NCBI GenBank assembly: GCA_013396755.1
Contig: VWZF01000451.1
Span: forward strand, 2,099,925 to 2,163,924
DNA: 64,000 nt
Direction of reading: 5' to 3'
Source: Sclerurus mexicanus
Lineage: Eukaryota; Chordata; Aves; Passeriformes; Furnariidae
This document shows positions 12,414-24,500 of the stretch, in pieces. Under the pieces are notes generated by a model. It was not told the origin of the DNA, made no database searches, and worked only from the letters and a program-made list of their open reading frames with translations. How positions within the stretch are numbered: position 1 is the stretch's first letter; each line of letters starts with the position of its first letter. A program made the position numbers and the translations under genes.

Positions 12414-12463
12414 GATTTTTAAAACACCTCAAATGACATCCTAAATGGATGGTTAACCTCACA
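12414..12463 (+). promoter_or_regulatory. PLEKHH1: PLEKHH1 5' UTR with two back-to-back uORFs
   Basis: After the acceptor AG at 12412-12413 come ATG ACA TCC TAA (12433-12444) and, with no gap, ATG GAT GGT TAA (12445-12456). Both are in the same frame, which differs from the main frame. A third ATG at 12449 is in frame with the protein and would add five residues, but has T at -3. The ATG at 12464 has A at -3 and G at +4 and matches the mammalian start Met-Ala-Glu-Leu, so I chose it. Confidence 0.75.
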
Positions 12464-12589
12464 ATGGCAGAACTCACACTGGAGAATGGCAGCTGTATGG
12501 ACTGGCAAAAGCGATGCCTTGCATTGGAGTCCCAGCTCTTCAAATTCCGCTTGCAGGCAAGCAAGATCCGAGAGCTGTTAGCTGAGAAG
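12464..12589 (+). CDS. PLEKHH1: PLEKHH1 coding exon 1 (residues 1-42)
   Basis: Begins MAELTLENG and contains the conserved block LFKFRLQASKIRELLAEK at the start of the coiled coil. The donor GTGAGA follows at 12590, and the exon ends in phase 0. Confidence 0.95.
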
Positions 12590-15500
12590 GTGAGACAGTG
12601 GTGACTTCTACTTTGCAATAAATTATGACATGAAAACAAAAAGTCTATGAGTACTGAGCCATCCAATAGAACTGGTGCTGGCAGTAAGGATTTCTTCCTT
12701 GATTACAGTATGTTTTTGCACTCTGCTTATTACTCAAGATACAGAGATGTGCCTGTCTGAGTGGTGTCAAGTGGCATTAGTGAAAATAAGAATTTGTCCT
12801 CATTTGCTGCAAAATCACCAAGTATTTGGACTTTGGTGGAAAACACTATACCAGCAAGATTCTGTATATCTAAAGTGACTTAGGCAGCTGTAGAGGGAAG
12901 ATGGATGTTGTGGATAAGAGCAGCAGGATCGGGACTTGGCTGAGAACAGAAAAGCTTACAGGAGTGCAAATGTTATGATGTTAAAGCACTAGACAGGGGT
13001 ACTTGTATTGCCATAGTGTTAGAATAACGTTACACATCCAGTCAAAACATTCTGGGGATACTGAGGAGCAGGACCAGGTATGTTGAGATCTGGATGTTAG
13101 AAACTTGCATAGCATCTGTGGTTTTAGAGGCACCTCCTACTAATCTCTTTCAGGTGCATTCAGGGAATTTGTTTGCATCCTAGGGGACAGGACCGGCAAA
13201 GGTTTCAGGGTTTTGTTGGAGTTTTCTCTTTTGTTTGTTTTCATTGTGGTTTGAATCTTTTGTGGTTTTTCTTTACCCTAAATTCAGTTGGTTTTCAATT
13301 TGAATTAAAGCTTTTTCACTAAATTTGTATAAAATCCAAGTTTGTAGGTTGCTATGGGTTCCTTTTTTTTCCCCCTCCAAATGTTATCAGTCCAGTCCAA
13401 GATTGCTCAGATATTCAATTAGTATTGGAAAGTGAGAACAGTTTCTTTCAGTCACAGTTCACTAATCACATTGAGATCTGTCCAACTGACTGCAGTTTGG
13501 TGTACCTGATGACAGGTAGGTTCTAAACTCACTTTTGCTCCATTTTGTATTATGTAACTTTTATGTGTATATTCTCGTTCATTGATTTTCAATGTGAAAA
13601 CGTCCAAATGACAGCTCCTTTAGAGTGGAATAATTTTCATCCTTGTTTTCACTGTAATTACATTTCTACTAATGCCATATAATGCATGAGACATTCATTT
13701 CATCCTTCATATTTTAAGCAATTATGCAATTTTAATCATCCTCTTCATCTCTTCAAGGTAGCTTCTAAGATGGACCTTAGTGATTACTTACCTTGAAAAA
13801 CATTAAAAGTAGTTGTAAAGTCCATTTAGATAAAGGCACATTTAAAAAATCATTGATAGATGTGGTGCAGATCTGGTAAAGACAACTAGTACTCATGTGC
13901 AATGCTTCTAAGTTTTCTGTGTTACAGAATTTGTGTCTTTGTTAATTTCTGCTTTGTGAAACTTCCTTCCACACACAAGGCAAACCTGCCTAGCAGACTA
14001 TCTTTTTGGAGAAGAGACTTGCTAGGTGTATTTTGACTATCTCTTTGGGGGGGTTTGTGGGCCACGTCAGAGAATGAAATTTTCATCTGCTTCAGGGGTC
14101 TCCCTGAGGAAGGGGCCTGACTGACATTAATCAAGCCTCTCAGTCAAAGTGATGTTCCCGTTGTTAAAATGAAGGAGTAGCTTGGTTCAGTGATCAAGTT
14201 ATTCTGTAACTACTTGCGCAGCCTTGTTGTAGGCTTACTTGAAGGGTCAGAGGGCTAGCAGGCTCACAATTCCCTGCTCTGAATGTCATGTGGGAAGGGG
14301 AGAGCCTTGGCTGTGGGGCAGCTCTGTCAGGCAATCTGGCTGCAGCTGGACTCAAGGTATCAGAGCAGTGTCTCAGCACACAGTGCTCATGCTGAACACT
14401 GCTGCTGGGAAGTGTCCTGTGCCTCAGGTTCCCGAGTGGTCTGTAACAACTTGCTCAGAGACCCTCCTTCCCTTCTCCTCAGTCACTGCAAGGCCCCCTA
14501 GCAGTCACAGCAACAGGGACTCCTGTCCGTGCTGCATCCTTCTCCTCCTCAGGTGGGCAGTGATGCAGAACTGAAGGAGGTGCATGGTTTATGCATAGTG
14601 ATGCCAGCTTCAGGGATTTTTGTAATAGATTTTATAGCAACTGTGATTTTTAATTTTTTTTCCTCACTGTTCTGTCTGTGAGAATGAAGAGATTCAGACT
14701 TATTTGAGACTACTGTGTTTCAAAAAGGGTTTTGTGGGGTTGGGGATGATTTTGGAAAAATGTGAAGTGGGCACAGTTTGAAGGTGTGTTGCCAACCTGT
14801 GATGAACATTGCCCTGAGATCCTTCCAATATGGTTTGCAGCAACAGGAAAATTTATTTTTTAAAAAATGGTTTAAATGGTCAAAGTGAAGAACAATGTTA
14901 AAAATAGTATGATGCTTACTCACCAGCCAGGTTGTCTCAGCTGTCTGGAAGTTACTGATTGAAAGGCTTGGAAACCTGATCCCTCACATTTTGAATCACT
15001 CTTTATAACTTTTTTATTTTATTTTATTACTTAGACAGGTTTTACTATTTTAACACTCATGCCTGGCATTGGGAGTACAATGTGCTCTAACAGTTTAAAT
15101 ACTTGAGATTTTTAAAATCCGCTTTGATCAAATAATCTAGATCGCTGTTCAGAACATGAGGAATTTAAAACCCAGTGGTTTAACTCCCAGTGCCCTAGTT
15201 CACATGGCATGAACTTCCACACTGATAGCCTGATCTCAGCTATTGAACAGAGTTGCCCAAGCTGCACAGAGCCTGGCTGTGGGTCAGCACAGCAGAGGGA
15301 TCCCAGCCCCTGGTCTCCCAGGCAAAGCTCTGCCATCCTGCCAGACCCCCACAGGGCATGAGCCCCCTAGGCCCTACCTTGTTGTGGACATTAGTAGGGA
15401 TTCCGTCTCTTTGGAAACAGGCAGGTATTTTCACTATGACTTTCTTGTACACACACAGTGAAAAGTGATACTGCTCTGTTGGTGAGCAGCATAATAGGTC

Positions 15501-18500
15501 ATTGCCTTGGCAGCAAGTTGACCTGGTTAGCAGTGAGCTCTGGAACAGAACAATAGGAGCAAAGTGAAGCTGAGACATGCAGGAACTTTTTTCACTCGAT
15601 TTTATGTAGCCTCTTCTGAGCCATCAGGAGAGGGAAAGCCCCTGATGGTTGATGGGAGGATCTTTTGCAGCTTTTAAAAGGGCCACCTGGGTCATGTTGC
15701 TTAGTAGCATTTGTCAAATTATAAAGCATTTTGAATGAAAGGACCCATGTAAATACCAAGCATTATTATTAATTCATTGAGGGATTTCAAAGAGCCTTAC
15801 AAGTGTAGATGTATTAAATCTGAATGTGCTCTAGTGAGACCACTGACACTGGGGATGAGCAAAATAATAATTTTGTGTACATGAGAAACACAGCACTTAC
15901 TTAGCAGTTCATAGTAGGATGACCCAACAATGTAGTATAGGAAGTTAGGAAAAGTACAAGTTCATTTAAGACTATGGAGGGAATTAGGGTGACAAAAGTA
16001 ATCGATATAACTGGAACTTAGCCAGGTCATCCTCCTTGTAAAAGAAGTTTCATAACTTTTCAGTGATCAGGGATGGTCCCAACATACGTTCTCTGATCAG
16101 GATCTAGAACTGCTAGAAATTCAAAGCAAACTGTCATGAGGCTGGGACAACAACGAGTTTTTCAGTCAGGACACTGCTGTCTTTGGATAACATGAGTCTT
16201 TCATGGAGATTGCCCACCTTGTGGAGGATTGCTTTAAGAGGACAGCTTTGGGAAAAGGCCCAGAGTTCCATCTGTGCTGTGAATGTAAACCCTGTCAGTT
16301 AATCAGAAAACTAGCAGAGATCATTGATTCTGAAGCTACTGTCTCAAACAGTCTTTATTTCACAAAGTGTTTTGTGTCTCCATAATAGTTATGTTGGCAT
16401 TTGTCTTTTGCCAATATATTTTGCTGCTACCTGTCTGTGGTGATGACTGTCCAGAGACTAAGAGATAAATGCAGGGTTATATTGCTGTTCCTAAGGGACA
16501 CATACTCATGTTGGAACACTGCTCTCGGTGTTAGATTGCCTTGTGCTCAGACTCCCCCAAGACTCTAAGAGTCTTTGGTTAGAGCAGCTTTGTCTGTGCA
16601 ATCTTCTGTGGCATCTCTCTGTTCCTCTGCCAAGGAAGCGTCCTTGATTTGGATATTAAGCTACATAGACTGTGATATCCTTAATTGCTCTACTGAAAAA
16701 GCAAACCTGAGAGGTATCATGCTAAATGTGTCACTTTTTGATCTTCATGGTTTGAATTTATGTCATTGGTTTTTTTAGTTACGTGACTACTGAGGTGTCT
16801 ACATACGTGTACCTTTCTGATATGTCTGTTGATAGGTGTCAGTCTGCACTTATGATCAGTGGGTACGTATGGAAGAAGAGTTGTCTTGTTGCTGTCTGAA
16901 GGAAGGGAAACAGAAACACAGGAATGCTGCCACATCCATTCTGGGTGATCAACCCAAGAGGAATAAGTCTGATTTTCAGAAGTCCTGGTTTGGTCCTTTT
17001 AGTGATCAACCTGAATACTTGGCTCCAGTACCTTATCAAGAATCATAAAATGCATTGGAGAGAAAAGGAGCTCAGTTCCCTTTATAGTTAGTTTTTTTTC
17101 TTGAAGCTTGATTCTTTTTATCTTCTGAAGGTGCTTCTGTGTCATTCTTTCTGTGGTAAAACAAAAGTAGGTGCTGGACACTCCATGAAGTATTCTTCAA
17201 ATTTTGCAGCTTAGTGGATGAAACTTAGTGACACTGACTTGATAATACTGGGCTTAAATCTGAGACCCATCAAAGCGGGGCAGATGGTGAAAGATGACCT
17301 TGAGAGTACTGAATTAGATACCAGGTTGGTTTAAAAAACAAACAAAAAAACACACCAAAAAATGGACCCTAGTGGTAAACTGTTAGAGGAACCCCAGGTG
17401 GGGGGGGTATGTCTGCATTTCATGATAATGAAGCACTTTGTATACATTTAGGATAAAACTCTACTCAGTGGCCTTTGACTTCAATAGCACCAATGCTCAG
17501 ATGTCAAATCACAGAATTGTCAGTTTGCAAACTCTTTAAAATGAAAAGAAGCAGAGGAAAATTAAGATCATTGTTAATCTTATCAGTTATGAGCCTATCA
17601 TGCTTTTGAAGCCGAAGGAAAATATTCATTGGTTGTAGTGTGGCATCACAGAGAACCTGCTGTGAGCTTTCCAAGATGCATTCATTTTTATTTACCATTG
17701 TGAATGAATCTTAGCTGGAATAAAAGCAGGGAAGAATGGCACTGTAGACAGGCTTCTTGCAGGGACAGCCCATGGTGTGTAAATTGTAGAGACGAGGTCA
17801 AGACTTTGGGACTATTCCCTTGACCCATGTAATGAATGATGAAGCTCACTAATGAGACAACAGTTCCGGTAAATTCAGAGTAGGTCAGAGGCGCTTTTTT
17901 TTTCCCCCCCAGTCAAAGCTGTGCAGTTAACCCAAAAGATGCTGAAGATCTGTAGATTTGCACAAGAAATGGAGGATTCTTGAGCAAAAAACAGGTGAAT
18001 TTCCAGATGATGTTAATTTATTTTCTTTCTTTTCCCCTCTTCCCTCTCTTTTGGCTCTGAAGATGCAGGAATTGGAGCAGAGAGTCATAGAAGCAGAGCA
18101 AAGAGCTGAGGATGCAGAGAAACAGGTAAGATTATTTTATGGTTGCTCTGGTACAAGTCCAGCAGTGACTTCCTCTAAATTCCTTCTGATCTAGCATACA
18201 GACATCACTCTGCCCTACCAGGGAAACACTGATTTACAGTGGTGAATGGATTTTCTGGTCTACTTCCCAGTCTTTGAGCCTTAGCTGTGAACAGGTGCCT
18301 TAATATGTTGAACCCTAAGTGAAAACCAGCACCTTATATCTGCCTCACAGCCTTTACCCCCTTGTCCGTAATAGGCATGTTTGGTTATGGAAAAGGAAGG
18401 GGATGTTGTACCTCAGAATTAAAGCACAAAGATGGAGCTGCCTGACAGGTCCTCAGAAAACAAATACTTAAGAGTACAGGTAAGGACTTGTCTATAAGTA

Positions 18501-21500
18501 GAGAAGGTTCTGTGAAAGAAGTAGGTTTTGCAGACACACCCTTGTCACTTGTTTTGGACTTTTTTTAGTAATTATTGCTCTGGCTCAGGAGCCCATGGAG
18601 AAAAAGACTCAGAGCTGAATTCATTGCCTATTACTGGAACCATCGACAAATTAGGCATATTGTCTAATCTAGTCTTTCTGTGCTTCTTGAATAATGGAGA
18701 AGGGGAAAGGCAGACTTTATCTTGTGCACAAGGTGTAAAAAACAAGGGACCTTTGGGAAGCAGACTGTTCTACAGTCTGCACCATAGGGAGCATTATAGA
18801 AAAAAGAGCCAATAAGCGCCGGGTGGTCTGGGTTTTTGCATCACTGCAGAACACTGCTGAAGGGAAGGTTTGAAGTGGAGCACCTCCCTCCAGCTGGACA
18901 AGGCTGCAGGACTGAGCATTGAGTCAGAGTTTAAAGCATAGCACTAAAAGCCACACAGGACGGCCAAGAATTGCTGTCAAAGATTACTTCAGTAGCAAAG
19001 GATTGAATAGGCAGTGTTATAAGCACTGGGAAACATACTGTCTAGGAATCAAGAACTTGAAGTACCAGGAAAGGTATTCTCTCTGAAGAATATACTATTT
19101 CATGCCAGTTTGATATTGGCATCAAGATTTTTTACTGCCATCTTAATTATGGATGCTGTGTCTAGACACCATGCTGTTGGCTTCTATGGTAGATCAGCGA
19201 CTGTCAGCCAAGAACAAGAGTTGTTCTTGAGTATGCTATCAGTAAGTCCACACCCAACCAAGACAGGCAAAGGTAACATAAGTCAGGCAAAAGTGACAGC
19301 TGTGACAACACCAGCAGGAAATACAGTTATTGCCACAGGCCAGTGAAGAAGGTTTTATATTAGTAGACACCTCAGTGATAGGAGTAGGAATGCCCATGAT
19401 ATGGTAAAAGGCAATGACAGCAACGGAGAAGTTGGAGAGCAAGTCAAATCCAGGTCCTAGAATGGTCAAGAAAAGGAGAACTTGGCTGGGAAGGTGTAGC
19501 AGAAACGAGGATTGCCTTCACTCACCTGCCACCTGCAGAAATGAGGGTTGCCTTCGCTCACCTGCCACCAGCAGTTCTGTAGCCATATGTTGGCAGGTCC
19601 TACAGACTAGCAACCCTCAATGTTTACCTTTCCAGCAGCCTTATCCACATACAGAGATAAGTGTTCCTAGAGAAATACTTCATTGCTGCCTGACAGCCTG
19701 AAGAAGTGACAGCAGGACCATTCCCTTCCACTAATGAATACATTCACCATGAATGAGAAGCAGCTGACAAATGAGAGGGCTCCACATCAAGTGCAAAATC
19801 CCTTGTTATCTTTCTCTCCAGGAGTCTGGGGGGTTGGATTTGTTAATTCAATGGACTCCCTGCAGCTGCCAGCCTCAATTAAGGAAATCACATGTTTGCA
19901 GTCCCCTCGCTGAGCCTCTAGTTCAGAGTCAGCATTTGGGCATCAGACAGAAAGGAGGGGCCATTTCTTTTTACTATAATCACCCTGAACTCTAATGAAA
20001 ACACATCCAACTCAGCAGGCTTAGTTCTCTGGCTCGGATGTTGGGCGCCTACCTTTCTGATTCAGCACGAGGAAGAGGCAGTTGGCTTCTCTGCCTAATA
20101 CAGGCAGACAGGAGGACAAAACACAGCTTCTGCAAGTATGAAGTGTAGGCTGCTCAACAGAGCATGAGTAACACTCTCGCACAGTCTCTGTGAAGTGCTC
20201 AGACCGCTGCCTGCGTTCCGTCTTCCTGGTTCTAAATTAATAGTATCTGGAGTTGGTTTCTTTACAGATTTAGCTTCTTTGGGGAAGTAGTTGGTGTTGG
20301 AATCAAATATTTTCCCGTCATCAAATGCTGCAATTAGCACATTTGAGTTAAATTGAGGGGATTCCATTCTTCTTTAGAAATTAAGTCTTTTAATCCATTT
20401 CAATAGAATGAGATAATGGTAAAACAAAGTGCCATTACTGAGAGACGTAGGTTTTGAAGAAAGCAAAGAGGTTTTAAAAATTTGCTAAAAACCTGAAATT
20501 CTTCAGCAGCAGCTAGATTTTAGTGCATTGAAACTTTGTCATGAAGGAGCATTACAATGGTGTTTCTCTCGCTGAGGTGAAGAAGTGTTGGCGCTGTCAG
20601 GAGTTCAAAGATAGGCAAATCTGAAATATCTAGCATGGTAACTCCGTAGCAGGTGTGGAGAAAACACTTGGCGGAAAGAGAGTAGTTGCTGAAACATCGT
20701 CTAAACTGGGGATAGGAGAAAGAAGGAACTCCATAGTACATTTTCCTTTAGAAATCTTAATCTGAAGCAAACGGACAGCATTTTGTGGTGTATACCTTGG
20801 TAAAAATGAGGTAAAAAGCTGACCACAATGTTGAAAAGGGTGTACCTTGTCTATATGTCCATGGAGACTGTAGGGCCTCTATGGCCTCCTTGACTAATAG
20901 TGTGCAAATATTTCACAAACCGCAATGTGTTTGTCTGTTCATGGTTTGGTTTGCCTCTCTTACTGCTTCAGCATTACAAGTGAGTGGACAACGTTCTTTT
21001 CACAAATGTGGAAATAAACTAAGTGTGACCTGAAGGGTGTTGTATTTTTTTATGTTTTATTTTTCCTTTCCTGACTTGAAAAATAAGAAACACAAATATT
21101 CTCAGTTATGGTCTTATCATTAAACAAGCAGCCCCTTAATTTGCATTGGGATTTTTATGAGTTTTTTTGTTTGATTGTTTGTTTGTTTAAATCTCCTTCT
21201 GATTATCGTTATAGGTCAGAGTTATGGAAGAGAAGATAAAACTAGCCAATGATAAGACTGGTGAATCAGACAGCACCCTACACAGGAAATACCAGGACCT
21301 GATGGGCACAGTGCAAGGAAAGGAGGATCTGATCAACAGATTGGAGACACAACTAGAAAAACAGGTAGGGGTATTTTCTACAGGAGACCTGTAGCTTTCA
21401 TGAGTCAGAGAGAGTCTGTAAAGTGTGTTTCAAAGGTATGGATTATGTTTCGTGACTTGTTAGCCTCTCAGATCAACTGTAAAATGATGCTCTGCTCAGT

Positions 21501-24500
21501 ACAAGATCCTCTCTTTCCTTTTCACACAAAACATCGACTCAGCTTCAGTAGTTCATGTCTCTTCATTATAGGAGATGAGTCAATGTGCTTAAAGGGCTTC
21601 CTTATGTTAGTGGTGAGACCCTAAATTGTAATGTTAGTCTGGTCAGTGTTTCTCTGGCTTTCTAGCATATGGGTTGCTTTACAAATTCGTTATGTAGCCC
21701 ATCTCTGACTCTGTTCATGCTACTCCTTGGGAAGAGTCTTTTCCCAGTGTTCAACAATCCTTTACCATAGTTCATCTCTTGTCAAATGTCCTCATTATAA
21801 AAGAGCAGCTGTTTCCCAGTATGGATACTTCTTACTCTCTTCCATTTTCAACTGGTTGAAGGAAGGAGCTACACCTACAGCAGGGCTTGTATTTTGGCTC
21901 TGATAAAGGGCTTCCTCTGTGTTTTTTATAATATGAGGAATAAGGTATTCCTATGTGTTGCTAAGTAAATTACTTTTAAATAGAAAAAGCTCAGTAGAAT
22001 TAAAAAACCCCAAAACCAACAAACAAAAAACACCTGGCTATTTGAGTCAAACTGTCACCTATTTCAAGGACTGCTAGTAGAAACCTTGTCCCAGCTGCAA
22101 GAGGCAAAATGAGATCCTAGAAATGAAATCTAAAGCTTGACAATTCCAGACAAGAAACATTCTTTTCAGAGTCAGTGGTTTAGTTTCAGAATGGGATGAG
22201 GTGGTGGCAATGCTAGAAGGTCACTAAGGATCCCTGTAAGGCATTCTATTTGTTTTCACTGGGATGGGAAGAGCTGTGGAGTTCAGAGCATTAAGAGAAC
22301 ACTGAGGTCATGTCTGGACCACACAATAGTGTGTGACACAAAGAATCTCTAATTGCCTTTGGATCTTAAAGCACAATAACAGCATCTGTGGGTGCTGTGC
22401 CTGAGTGAATTGGTTCTGCTTAGAAACAGGATGTGTTAAGCTTGGTGACAATGAAGTTGTCGTGCCACCATTCTTCTTTAGGACCCTAAATAAAATCTTG
22501 GCATTGCACTTCATTGTATAGCATAGTAATATTTTGAATCTTTTACCCCTTTACCTTCGACCCTGATCCAAGATAAGTCCAGGTCATTAGGGATTCAAAG
22601 CTGTTTTCCATGTGATGGATATTCAGAGATGGTAGATAGATCTGCTATATGTTCCAGATCATTTCAGACCTGTAGGCACAGCTAGTATTCTAACTCCAGT
22701 AAAGGCAGAGACCTGATTATTAGGAACACACACAGTCATTATAAAAGGAAAAAAGCTAAATAAATCCTCTTCTTGAAGCTTGTGATTTGATTGCTTTTAT
22801 TTCATTATGCTCAACTACAACTGTTACTGCTACCTGTAATGTTGCTAAGGTCTGTTTTAAGGTTAGCAAAGATACTTGAATAAGAACATTTAAATGTGCA
22901 GTCGTGGTGATAAATAGCACATGGTGATTAAAAGTGATATGAATATGGGGGGAATTTTGTGCAGTCTGCTGTGTTTTTATATGGTATTCATCAGTGTGAA
23001 AAAATTAGAGTGGGCAAAGCACTGTCATTTTTATTATCATAATTACTGGTATATGTTCACATCACAAAAAACAATTAGCAGGGGAACTACTAACTGCTAC
23101 CAAATGGTGTTATCTTTGCCCATTAATTGGAGAAACCAGGGCTGGGGCTGAATGTGCCGTGCAGCATATATTCTCTCTCCCTCCCTTGCTCCTGGAGCTG
23201 ATTTTTTCTTGCAGTTGTTTAAATCATTATGTAGATAGAAGAGCTTTCAGTTATGTTGCTTCTTATGAAGCCACACAGGAGGTAAACAGAAGGCTTCAGG
23301 TGTTTGTAGTATTAATCCAGCGTATTTTGAAGGACATTGCCAGGAAAGGTGAAAGCAGAGCTGCAAAAATGATGTAGCAGTATTGCCCAAGCAGATATTT
23401 TGGGGAAAAATGTTTGTTGTGCAAATCAGCAGTATTGCCATAACACCTTTGTGTGGACTAGAACCTGTTTTAATGCATATGTAAACATACAACCACTCAC
23501 ACCATCTGAAAACCTCCTAGCAGGAGTTAGTGTTCCAAGGTCAAGTTTTGGAGCTTTTTTTTTTTAAATTTACTTTCTCAATGATTGTTGGCATTAGTTT
23601 CCATCTTGTGCATCTTGAAAGTCTGTGCCCTCCACCTGTGCTTACAGCAATTGAATCCCTTTTGCTTGGAATGATTAGTGCTCTATAAATCACTTATAGG
23701 CACTGCTTACTTCTGGCCAATAATGTTTGTGTAGGTTGGGGTAACACTACAGGTGCTCAACAGTATTGCAAACAGCAACTTTGCAAGACCATTTAAAACA
23801 GAAAATGTTGGAGATTGTACTCAAAATCTGATAGGTGAGCAACCATTACTTGAGTTGGATTTTGCTATTCCACAACAAACTCTTGAAACAACCCTCTGAG
23901 TTTAAGGACTATGTAAGACACCTTAGATCTTGATTTTTTTTCCAGAGGCCAGCTAAGTAATAAAAATATCCAAAAAGTAGTCTAACATCTTATGTCTGGA
24001 ATGGGAGCTTCAGTGTTTCATTCACTCCTGGTGCAGTAACTTACTGAGAACAATTAGTTGCACCCTTCTAATGTATGTAATGTTGGTTCTGGTTTTTTGG
24101 CACAGAAACAGCTGAGGACTGAGGAAGCCAAAATTGTTCAAGAGAAAGCTGCCAAGATCAAAGAATGGGTAACGTTTAAGCTCAGGGAGGTAAGTCTCTA
24201 GCTTGCTGCCAGGTCTCAAGGCCTGTAAGTAGGTACAGTGGCTGCACTGCCAGTGGGCTCCTGTGTAGGAAAAGAGTTTGAGGACAGTCAGTCTGCCACA
24301 GAGGCTCTCTGCTTGCTTGGCCCTACACATACTCAGTTGTAGAGCTAGGGTCATCACTCTTAGTGAGGGCTATTTACTTTATTTGGCAAACTATTAATGA
24401 TTGTGAAGTCACCAGTGCCCTAAAGCAGTCTCGGAAGGTTTACTAGTCACAAGTGGCTTTCACCTAGCTTCCTCTGACTCTCCCTTTATTACTCTGGGTG

